From: Flammeovirgaceae bacterium
GTDB taxonomy: Bacteria; Bacteroidota; Bacteroidia; Cytophagales; Cyclobacteriaceae
Assembly (NCBI GenBank): GCA_947457025.1
Contig: CANGUI010000178.1
Location: forward strand, 1 to 5,119
DNA: 5,119 bases
Direction of reading: 5' to 3'
Shown in pieces: positions 1 to 5,119 of this stretch (its first letter is position 1; every line of letters begins with the position of its first letter). Both the position numbers and the translations under genes were made by a program. The notes beneath the pieces were generated by a model. The model made no database searches. It had not been told where the DNA came from and was given only the letters and a program-made list of their open reading frames with translations.

Positions 1-381
1 ACGTCAAAAAAATAAATAATCCGACCAACACTCAAATCAACCCAAAAAACTGAACGACACCTCTCTTGCGCGGGTATGAAAAACTGTAAACCGCCAAAGC
101 AAGTCGGCTAAGGTTTCGCCAGCGGATTTTGTTACCCTCGGTTGAAGAACAATATTCAATCGGTTGTTCCCCCAACAATTGCACCCGATGCGCTCACGGA
201 TTGTCCAGACGTACGCTTCTCAATGGCAGTACCGCTTCATGGCGTAAAACACGTGTATAGCCCTCAAAAAGGAATCACACTCCGTTTTCTTTTACCTCAA
301 TGCCTAACTCCAGCCCGGGCTCACCCGGCTACGTGTCTACCATACTTCTGCTGCAACAAATAGCTTTCGCTCAGTACGTTC
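1..381. other. Region without a supportable gene, downstream of the pseudogene
   Basis: This stretch follows the natural stop of the decayed gene. A 73-codon open frame on the plus strand (142-363) and a longer stop-interrupted minus-strand reading show no family motif. The minus-strand reading does contain protein-like runs such as VKENGV, QLLGEQPIEY and RKRGVVQFFGLI, followed by a hydrophobic run to the window edge, but it has four in-frame stops in about 120 codons, close to chance. It may be further decayed coding DNA or plain intergenic DNA; I cannot decide. A bulged GC-rich hairpin lies at 312-330 (AGCCCGGG, loop, CCCGGCT), about 50-70 nt past the pseudogene stop on the minus strand, without a T tract. 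Confidence 0.4.
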
Positions 382-1255
382 TCATTCCCTTGACCTACCC
401 AATGGAACGGTAAACCCAAGGAGCGGAATTGTAAAAAAATCGGTTTGAGAAAAATCCAACATGAGCGGGGCACCATCAATTCCAACCCACCTCACCATAA
501 GCCGTGCTTCTAGGGAAAGCATCACCTGTTGCGCGTCATCAGCCGGAATGAACTATTTTTCAGTCACCAAATAAGCACGCTTACTGGTTCGGATCATCCT
601 GCTAAAACTAATCACCGGTAGCTTAGCCCGGTCGCCATCCGAATAGCCTTAACCAGAGCCAACACTAAAGTTAGCGTTGCGCGATGCAAACGTGGTGGTT
701 CCATGGGCTATTCCAAAATGCTCGCCTGTCGCTCCGACAGTCGTGCCGATCAAAGCACCAACGCCCAAAATCAATCGGTTTTCTACCACGGGCACAGCGT
801 ATTTCGTGCTAATCCAAAAGGGTGTGGGTGCACCCTCCAGTAGGAACAAGGGAATGAGACCAACCCCCATTGTAAAGCGATCCGTGATGCCAGCATTAAC
901 CAGATTTAAAAAGATCCAGATGTTCTGGTATTGCATTTCATTTTCAAAGCATACCCGTTCGGTTGAAAGAGATTCCGGGTTGCCTGAGGGTTATCGCCAT
1001 ATCCCCGGCCCCCGTTAGGCTGGCTACGCAGAATAGGGATGAGTTTCTGAACTTCACTTTTTGGGATCGAGATGGTCCCCATCTTTTCCGTGCGTAGCTG
1101 AATAGCTTGCTGTTTCTGGGATACGCGTGTACCAACGTACTCATTTCCATCACGCGTCTCAATCAGGTAGAAGACAGAATCCTGATGACTCTGGCGTGCG
1201 CGGTAGATACACACGCGAGCAGAAAAAATGCTAAATAGTGCCGCGCAACGTACAT
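382..1255 (-). pseudogene. Decayed gene for an exported, probably beta-barrel Bacteroidota protein (two frameshifts, two stops)
   Basis: Three minus-strand reading frames join into one protein-like reading of about 292 codons. Frame one starts at ATG 1255 and encodes a clear signal peptide: MYVARHY, a core LAFFLLACVS, and a STAHA cleavage site. One missing C in a C run near 1193-1195 shifts into frame two, which continues as QSHQDSVFYLIETRDGNEY, then the segment LRTEKMGTISIPKSEV and NPQATRNLFQPNGYALK. One missing A near 941-947 shifts into frame three (NEMQYQNIWIFLNLVNAG, then ITDRFTMGVGLIPLFL). That frame runs through TAA at 649-651 and TAG at 553-555, both where a Tyr is likely, and ends IPLLGFTVPLGRSRE before TGA at 382-384. 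From memory, Bacteroidota have an uncharacterised family with this layout: signal peptide, a small domain around YLIETxDGNE, then alternating Gly/aromatic strands typical of outer-membrane barrels. Function is unknown. An intact ATG with a downstream stop in phase after repair argues that the gene was once functional. Four independent lesions argue against simple sequencing error, although the two homopolymer deletions alone could be errors. Confidence 0.8.
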
Positions 1256-1564
1256 GAAACGGAAGTAACATCTTTTTTAAGAAGATGCGAAGGCAATTTA
1301 CCCTTGCAATTGCAGAGGATCTGGAAATGCAGAAAAATAGGCTGCTAGCAACCAAAACTAGTTTTAGTTGCCCACAGCCACGTTGGCATTTCATCTGTTT
1401 TTAATCTGATAGATTGAAATTGTTGAACTTTCAAACCGGGCGAAAAAGAAATCCTAAACAGATCGGTCGGTGGCTTGCCATTTCAAGCCGAGTATTTCGC
1501 AACTATCTTTTGTTTGAACCGTTCTACGGAAAGGACAAATCTGCGAGCGCACCCGTGGTTGAAC
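1256..1564. other. Non-coding spacer between dtd and the decayed gene
   Basis: No gene is supported in this roughly 300-nt stretch. Open frames crossing it on either strand have no recognisable protein pattern and use composition unlike the neighbouring genes. It contains a perfect hairpin, GGCTTG-CCATTT-CAAGCC, at 1472-1489, about 75 nt past the dtd stop. There is no T tract directly after it on the minus strand, so it is at best a weak terminator for the dtd transcript. It also holds the possible -7 element at 1353-1360 for the decayed gene. No tRNA-like or riboswitch-like fold was seen by eye. Confidence 0.5.
1353..1365 (-). promoter_or_regulatory. Possible promoter -7 element and palindrome upstream of the pseudogene
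   Basis: On the minus strand, positions 1360-1353 read TAGTTTTG, an exact fit to the Bacteroidota -7 consensus TAnnTTTG, about 100 nt upstream of the pseudogene ATG at 1255. It overlaps a perfect 12-nt palindrome, AAAACTAGTTTT, at 1354-1365, which could be an operator or chance in A/T-rich sequence. No good TTTG-type -33 element is found about 19-21 nt further upstream, so the match is half a promoter, possibly decayed with its gene. Confidence 0.25.
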
Positions 1565-2017
1565 CTATACCCGATTCTTTGAATCGATTAGGATGGTAAC
1601 TGGGCCGTCGTTTACCAGGTGTACCTGCATATCTGCGCCAAATTCACCCGTCTGTACAGCACTCCCAAGATGCTCCTCCAGTTTTCGGACCACTTTTGCG
1701 TATATGGGTATAGCAGTCTCCGGCCTTGCCGCTTTCAAATACGAGGGTCGGTTTCCTTTCCTGGTGGATGCATGAAGCGTGAACTGACTCACAACAAGCA
1801 AACTGCCCCCTACATCCTTTACGCTCAGGTTCATCACGCCATTGGCATCATTAAAAATACGCAGGTTGACAATTTTAAGGGAAAGCCAATCAATGTCCTC
1901 TTCCGTATCCGCATCCTCAATACCAACAAGTACCACTAATCCACTCCGGATACTGGCTCTCACTTGCCCTCCGATCTCCACCGAAGCCGAAAGTGCACGC
2001 TGAATCACAACAATCAT
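1565..2017 (-). CDS. dtd: D-aminoacyl-tRNA deacylase (DTD)
   Basis: This 150-residue protein is full length for the bacterial DTD family. The enzyme removes D-amino acids, and also glycine mischarged on tRNA-Ala, from tRNAs in the cytoplasm, protecting translation from non-L residues. Sequence support: the N-terminus MIVVIQRALSASVEI matches the usual start MRAVIQRVxxASV; the SQFTL motif is at residues 77-81; the segment STRKGNRPSY follows at 84-93; and the C-terminal motif NDGPVT is at 136-141, where Gly138-Pro139 forms the chirality-checking cross-subunit Gly-cisPro element. The C-terminus LIDSKNRV is typical. The enzyme is a homodimer, and catalysis depends on the substrate RNA and main chain rather than on a nucleophilic side chain. 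The start codon lies 1 nt after the stop of the secreted-protein gene upstream, so it is probably co-transcribed and translationally coupled. No clear Shine-Dalgarno is visible, which is normal for Bacteroidota. This is the most secure assignment in the window. Confidence 0.97.
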   Translation of the reverse strand: MIVVIQRALSASVEIGGQVRASIRSGLVVLVGIEDADTEEDIDWLSLKIVNLRIFNDANGVMNLSVKDVGGSLLVVSQFTLHASTRKGNRPSYLKAARPETAIPIYAKVVRKLEEHLGSAVQTGEFGADMQVHLVNDGPVTILIDSKNRV

Positions 2018-2018
2018 C

Positions 2019-3257
2019 TTAATCTTTGGGCGGAAGATAATCCAGCGGAAGCATATCTGCTATTTTCTCGGACCAGGCCCAGTATCTTTCTAAAATAACT
2101 GCCCTTTGCGGATCGAAAAAACCATTGCCAAACAACCGGACAGGTTCAAGAAAATTGAGTTGGGAATGCTGGCGTACATCTTTTTCGCCATATGGCGGGA
2201 TGTAATTCAATTCCCTTTTTTCACGCACATATCGAATATCAAGTGTACCAACATATCGAACAACGGAATCCTGCTTCTCTCCAAACAATTCGTGACCCTT
2301 CAACAAGTTTGGTTCCAGAACCCGGATCACTTTGCTTTTGCGATCTTCATTTCGGTAGAATGCAAGGCTATCGATGATCCAGGAGGTTGCACTTATGGCG
2401 TTACCCTCCAGTGCCAATTTTGTCAACCGCTGCAGATTTACGTTTATCCGCTCCTGGTCCATCCTACTTTTATTTTCGTGTTCGCGGATGACGCGAACCT
2501 CAAAGCCTTCTTGCTGTAAACTATTTGCCTGTATCAACCGCATAAAATGGAGAACGGAGCCTTTATATGCCCGTTTGCGTTCGCGTACCCATCTGATAGA
2601 ATCGGCAGCATTTTCCGGCTTCATTTGCAGATACTGTGGTATCCCAAAAATCAGGCTCATACCAGTTTTATAATTGACCTCAAATTGCACCAGGTAGTAG
2701 TACAAACGGTAGCCCAACGCCTTATTTTCAATCTGAATGGGCGCTAACGTATGTGCATACAACGAATTTGTTTCCAGATCGCGAAAGAGATGAATGTCTT
2801 TAGGATTAAGGATTTCGCACCGTCTGGCGTTGGCCGTTTCGCCCAGAAATAATCGTTTGAATTCACGGTAGTTCCTTGCCCTGCCGAGTGTGTCGGGCTT
2901 GACAATCAACTCTGTTAGCTTCTTCGGAAGGATACGGATAGCAACTTGTACCTCCTGCTCACGCTGCAGCGTAAAATCAAGCGCCTGCTGGTACGTTTCA
3001 TACCCGACATACGTTACAGTAAGTTCATACTTCCCTGGTGAAAACCGCCCAAAAGAGAAAAATCCGTTTGCGTCTGTACTTGCCCCTATAGTCGTATTTG
3101 CAAAAAACACATTCACAAAGGGAATCGGTTCGTTAGATTCCGCATCCACTACACGGCCTGATACGCGCGTGGATTGCGCAACCACAGAAGGTAAGAAACC
3201 GAAAAGTGCAAGCAGGATCAGGCTAAAACGCCTGTAATTCTTTGGACTCGTGAACAT
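2019..3257 (-). CDS. Secreted protein with N-terminal carboxypeptidase-like regulatory domain
   Basis: This 412-residue protein has a clear signal peptide: basic YRR at 8-10, hydrophobic core FSLILLALFGFL at 11-22, and likely cleavage after Ala27 (SVVA|Q). Residues about 31-110 form a carboxypeptidase-like regulatory (CarboxypepD_reg-type, transthyretin-like beta sandwich) domain. It is recognised by VSGRVVDAESNEPIPFVNV, the turn GASTDANGFFSF, GKYELTVTYVGYET, and a closing strand with VAIRILPKKLTELIV. The other roughly 300 residues match no enzyme family I know. They contain FKRLFLGETANARRCEILNP at 133-152, a segment I recall from other Bacteroidota proteins of this layout, and are rich in charged and aromatic residues. 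There is no TonB plug or 22-strand barrel, so it is not a complete SusC/TonB receptor; it is probably periplasmic or envelope-associated. Its first 35 nt overlap the end of the oxidoreductase gene, and dtd starts 1 nt after its stop. The ATG at 3257 is preferred because it places the signal peptide exactly at the N-terminus and no later Met lies before it. Confidence 0.85.
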   Translation of the reverse strand: MFTSPKNYRRFSLILLALFGFLPSVVAQSTRVSGRVVDAESNEPIPFVNVFFANTTIGASTDANGFFSFGRFSPGKYELTVTYVGYETYQQALDFTLQREQEVQVAIRILPKKLTELIVKPDTLGRARNYREFKRLFLGETANARRCEILNPKDIHLFRDLETNSLYAHTLAPIQIENKALGYRLYYYLVQFEVNYKTGMSLIFGIPQYLQMKPENAADSIRWVRERKRAYKGSVLHFMRLIQANSLQQEGFEVRVIREHENKSRMDQERINVNLQRLTKLALEGNAISATSWIIDSLAFYRNEDRKSKVIRVLEPNLLKGHELFGEKQDSVVRYVGTLDIRYVREKRELNYIPPYGEKDVRQHSQLNFLEPVRLFGNGFFDPQRAVILERYWAWSEKIADMLPLDYLPPKD

Positions 3258-3861
3258 AGCATCCCGGACTTTTTTTCATGGCCAACTGCCGCATGGCGCG
3301 TGCAACTTTGATTGATTCGATACCCCGATACGCTATCGGGATCAGGAAGCCAAACCAACGGTCGAATTGTTTGGCCGCATCTTCTCCTGGTCGGTTTTCT
3401 TTCCTCGGCCCCAACAGCAGTGAGGGCCGGAAAATATGGATAGAGGTAAACGCAGTCTGGCGGATTTTTTCCTCGACTTCGCCTTTCGTGCGATTATAAA
3501 AAATCATGGATCGGTGATCAGCACCCAGCGCGGTAACCAGCAGGATCTGACTTGCCCCGCGCTTCAATGCCCACGCGGCCAGCGCCAGCGGTAAATCATG
3601 ATCTACTTTCCGGAAGGCAGCCTTGCTGCCTGCCGCTTTGATGGTGGTTCCCAGACAGCAGAAAACATCGTCTACCCGTGTCACGGGTAATGTCTCCCAA
3701 TCCGAAAAGTCAGTCAGGATTACCGTGAGGCGGTCGCGGGCAGCCAGTGGTTTGCGTGCCAGTACCACCACCTGTTCGTAGTACGAATCGGCCAGCAGGA
3801 GGTCCAGCAACTGGCTTCCCACCAAACCGGTGGCTCCCGCTATACATGCAATTTTACTCAT
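3223..3861 (-). CDS. NAD(P)-binding atypical SDR, TIP30/HTATIP2-like oxidoreductase
   Basis: This 212-residue single-domain Rossmann protein starts MSKIACIAGATGLVG, with the dinucleotide-binding GxxGxxG at Gly9, Gly12 and Gly15. Other family landmarks are VVLARKPL (33-40, end of beta 2, where NADP selectivity is set), DDVFCCLGTTIKAAGSK (64-80), VDHDLPLALA (86-95), LLVTALGAD (107-115), the catalytic-type YxxxK as YNRTK (Tyr122, Lys126), and IFRPSLLLGPR (143-153). This pattern fits the atypical short-chain dehydrogenase group related to human HTATIP2/TIP30 and to bacterial NAD-dependent epimerase/dehydratase annotations. The substrate cannot be told from sequence, and some members bind NADP(H) without proven catalysis. 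It lacks a signal peptide, so it is cytoplasmic. Its ATG overlaps the TGA of the thioredoxin-family gene (ATGA at 3858-3861), a strong sign of translational coupling, and its own 3' end overlaps the next gene by 35 nt. Confidence 0.88.
   Translation of the reverse strand: MSKIACIAGATGLVGSQLLDLLLADSYYEQVVVLARKPLAARDRLTVILTDFSDWETLPVTRVDDVFCCLGTTIKAAGSKAAFRKVDHDLPLALAAWALKRGASQILLVTALGADHRSMIFYNRTKGEVEEKIRQTAFTSIHIFRPSLLLGPRKENRPGEDAAKQFDRWFGFLIPIAYRGIESIKVARAMRQLAMKKSPGCYVHESKELQAF
3324..3340. repeat. Perfect inverted repeat CCCGATA-CGC-TATCGGG inside the oxidoreductase gene
   Basis: A 7-bp perfect inverted repeat with a 3-nt spacer lies near the 3' end of the oxidoreductase gene, covering codons for part of IPIAYRGIE (residues 174-182), about 100 nt before the stop. 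It would form a compact hairpin in mRNA. There is one copy in this window, and it falls in codons for residues that look conserved in the family, so it may be coincidental. Confidence 0.4.
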
Positions 3862-4463
3862 CGTATTGCCTTTAACATTTCGGTTAATTCCTGTTGCAGA
3901 GATCGGGCTTTATCTTTGGCATACCGGGCGTGCACCTCTTCAACCCAGATTTCGTGCGGCAAGCCGCCACGTTTGCCTGCATCAACAATTTGCTGGGCCA
4001 CTGCGGGGCGGGGTCCCCAGTTGGCCAATTCAACAAAACGTTCGTTCATGATGATTAGCTTGGGTATTGAGCGCGTGCCGTGATAAAGGTATTGATCCAT
4101 CAGGGCTGGATGCTCATCGCGCAAAACGATTCGAAGCTCAATCAGGTGATTGACACGGGCAGCCAGAGCAAGCGCAGGAACACTCTGGGCTGCATCGCCA
4201 CACCACCCTTCCGAGATCACCAACCAGCGCTGGGGGTTTACGATGGACGTCAGTGTTTCGTGTAAATGCGAAGAAAACTCAAATGTTTTTTCAACCCGCC
4301 GCATCCGCTGCATGTTCAGCTTTGCGTACTGAACCATTTTATCCGACTGATCGGGTCCTGTTGTCTGATTGTTCTTCAAAAGTTCCTCCAGGTGGGTACG
4401 ATACTCGCTGTACGTAAAACCAGCGTTCCAGGCTTCAACTGTCGAGACAGGTGCCCTCATCAT
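3858..4463 (-). CDS. Thioredoxin-family protein with single-cysteine WCGDA motif
   Basis: This 201-residue protein has a thioredoxin-like core at about 55-165. The strand LVISEGWCGDAAQSVPAL at 81-98 puts WCGD at the position of the thioredoxin WCGPC motif, so only the first Cys (Cys88) is present and the resolving Cys is replaced by Ala91. There is no other Cys in the protein. The cis-proline loop is visible as SIPKLIIM (Pro134), followed by FVELANWGPRP. The first 55 residues are a helical extension (EYRTHLEELLKNN, AKLNMQRMRRVEK). From memory this resembles the Thioredoxin_9-type proteins common in Bacteroidota, where CGDA is usual, so the missing Cys is probably a family trait and not damage. 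A one-cysteine site cannot run the normal two-cysteine disulfide exchange; it could act by glutathione-like mixed disulfides, isomerisation or binding. No signal peptide is present. ATGATG gives two adjacent possible starts at 4463 and 4460. Its TGA overlaps the next ATG. Confidence 0.87.
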   Translation of the reverse strand: MMRAPVSTVEAWNAGFTYSEYRTHLEELLKNNQTTGPDQSDKMVQYAKLNMQRMRRVEKTFEFSSHLHETLTSIVNPQRWLVISEGWCGDAAQSVPALALAARVNHLIELRIVLRDEHPALMDQYLYHGTRSIPKLIIMNERFVELANWGPRPAVAQQIVDAGKRGGLPHEIWVEEVHARYAKDKARSLQQELTEMLKAIR

Positions 4464-4500
4464 ATCAACTTTCGGGTGGCATAAAATCTTCTCACGAACG

Positions 4501-5022
4501 CTAGAAAACCTGCTGTATTTCTTTTTTGAGCTCCGAAATAGCGTGGGCGATCGGATCTACGCCTTTTTGATTTGAAATCTCAAAAATGCGCTTGGCCAAA
4601 TCCAGGCTGGTAGCGGTTGCGCCAACCTGTGTTGCCGCTTCATTGATCAGCACGGTAAGATCTTCTTTTGATCCCTTGATCAGGCTCCACACCTGCTCAC
4701 TCATATACACCTGCTGCGAAACATTGTGGTTGTATTCATTGCGGATTTCATCCAACAAAACTTTCTGAAAATCCCGGGCTGAGTAGGCGGGATCATTGAG
4801 CCTCACCAACAGGTTCTGAGGCGCGATACGCTCCAGGAATAACGTCATCCGCTCATACGCCTGAAGGCGGGCAGGCAGAATCGTTTCCAGTGCTCGCGAG
4901 CGCACCTCCAGCCTACGGAGGTCCACTTCCCTGGCAAGAAATGAACGGACCATCAAAAAAGCACCATACAACACGAGAGCGGCTGGCAGTAAGATCAATC
5001 CAAATTGCACAAAGGCGTTCAT
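4501..5022 (-). CDS. Membrane-anchored conserved hypothetical protein (DUF7935-like)
   Basis: This 173-residue protein begins with one transmembrane segment (about residues 6-26, FGLILLPAALVLYGAFLMV). A basic and charged stretch follows (REVDLRRLEVRSRALE), suggesting an N-out/C-in anchor with a cytoplasmic helical body. Conserved-looking blocks are LQAYERMTLFLERI (53-66), RLNDPAYSARDFQ (74-86), EYNHNVSQQVYMS (96-108), LDLAKRIFE (140-148) and the extreme C-terminus LKKEIQQVF. I recall this pattern from a widespread Bacteroidota family of unknown function that I believe is annotated as DUF7935; the accession should be treated as unverified. The body is almost entirely helical with a low density of Gly and Pro. 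No enzymatic motif is visible. It begins 5 nt after the stop of an upstream partial gene and is followed after 37 nt by the thioredoxin-family gene, so it is probably in the same transcript. The start at 5022 is supported by the transmembrane segment falling directly behind it. Confidence 0.82.
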   Translation of the reverse strand: MNAFVQFGLILLPAALVLYGAFLMVRSFLAREVDLRRLEVRSRALETILPARLQAYERMTLFLERIAPQNLLVRLNDPAYSARDFQKVLLDEIRNEYNHNVSQQVYMSEQVWSLIKGSKEDLTVLINEAATQVGATATSLDLAKRIFEISNQKGVDPIAHAISELKKEIQQVF

Positions 5023-5027
5023 AGGCG

Positions 5028-5119
5028 TTAATTGGGTGGAAAATTAACTATTTTTCGAAGTTTGTTGTTATGCAGCCATGTTGACCGCAGTTCAGCCAGT
5101 AACCCTTTCCAAGCGCGCC
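5028..5119 (-). CDS. 3' end of an unidentified gene, cut by the window edge
   Basis: The minus strand reads openly from the window edge for 30 codons in one frame to a TAA at 5028-5030, giving a C-terminal peptide RAWKGLLAELRSTWLHNN followed by KLRKIVNFPPN. The other two minus frames in this stretch meet stops within the first 30 codons. The peptide is basic and amphipathic, and its stop lies 5 nt before the ATG of the next gene, the spacing expected of an operon partner. No motif identifies the family. Basic amphipathic tails of this kind occur for example at the end of membrane-associated glycosyltransferases, but that is only a guess. The evidence for coding is the open frame, composition and spacing. 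Confidence 0.55.
   Translation of the reverse strand, partial: RAWKGLLAELRSTWLHNNKLRKIVNFPPN

Noticed and set aside
142..363. 73-codon plus-strand open frame
   Set aside because: Low-complexity Pro/Cys-rich sequence with no motif, no start context and no neighbour in the same direction.
677..1018. 113-codon plus-strand open frame
   Set aside because: It runs antisense to the decayed gene, whose minus-strand translation has clear protein character; this frame has none.
906..1394. 162-codon minus-strand open frame taken as an intact gene
   Set aside because: It is only the middle frame of the decayed gene with a random 5' extension; the true signal peptide is in another frame and the barrel part in a third.
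1472..1489. GGCTTG-CCATTT-CAAGCC hairpin as terminator of the dtd transcript
   Set aside because: Perfect 6-bp stem but no T tract follows directly on either strand, so an intrinsic terminator is not supported.
1414..1599. 61-codon plus-strand open frame starting at TTG
   Set aside because: Runs into the 3' end of dtd on the opposite strand, has a weak start codon and shows no family pattern.
2106..2519. 137-codon plus-strand open frame
   Set aside because: Antisense shadow of the secreted-protein gene, which has a signal peptide and a recognisable domain.
3616..3630. GGCAGC-CTT-GCTGCC hairpin
   Set aside because: Lies in the oxidoreductase coding sequence over conserved-looking residues (AAGSKAAF); a 6-bp arm is expected by chance.
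3858..4463. Missing second active-site Cys as evidence of a broken thioredoxin
   Set aside because: The reading frame is intact and the fold landmarks are kept; WCGDA is, as I recall, usual for this Bacteroidota subfamily.
1..5119. Search for tRNA or rRNA genes, CRISPR arrays, transposase genes and long direct repeats
   Set aside because: None seen by eye on either strand; no spaced direct repeats and no transposase-like motifs in any frame.

Overview
The window looks like chromosomal DNA from a member of the Bacteroidota, most likely the Cytophagales. The evidence is the gene families: a secreted protein with a carboxypeptidase-like regulatory domain, a Bacteroidota-restricted membrane-anchored hypothetical protein, and a single-cysteine WCGDA thioredoxin-like protein. 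Starts also lack convincing Shine-Dalgarno sequences, and base composition is moderate. The taxon is an inference from recalled protein families, not from a search.

All supportable genes lie on the minus strand. Read in the direction of transcription (right to left), the right two thirds is a tightly packed cluster of six genes. They are the 3' end of an unidentified gene (5028-5119), a membrane-anchored conserved hypothetical protein (4501-5022), a thioredoxin-family protein (3858-4463), an NAD(P)-binding SDR/TIP30-like oxidoreductase (3223-3861), a secreted protein with a carboxypeptidase-like regulatory domain (2019-3257), and D-aminoacyl-tRNA deacylase, dtd (1565-2017). Gaps are 5 nt, 37 nt, a 4-nt ATGA overlap, a 35-nt overlap and 1 nt. 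This suggests one transcript with some translational coupling. The products are functionally mixed (envelope, redox, translation quality control), so the cluster does not spell out one obvious pathway.

The left third is different. The minus strand at 382-1255 carries a decayed gene for an exported, probably beta-barrel, Bacteroidota protein. It can be read from signal peptide to natural stop only after repairing two single-base deletions and passing two in-frame stop codons. Between it and dtd is a non-coding stretch (1256-1564) with a possible degenerate promoter and a short hairpin. Positions 1-381 hold no gene I can support.

I found no RNA genes, CRISPR array, insertion sequence or integrated element, and no convincing new biological system. 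The most informative points are the pseudogene, whose repair can be traced base by base, and the tightly overlapping cluster containing two proteins of unknown function.
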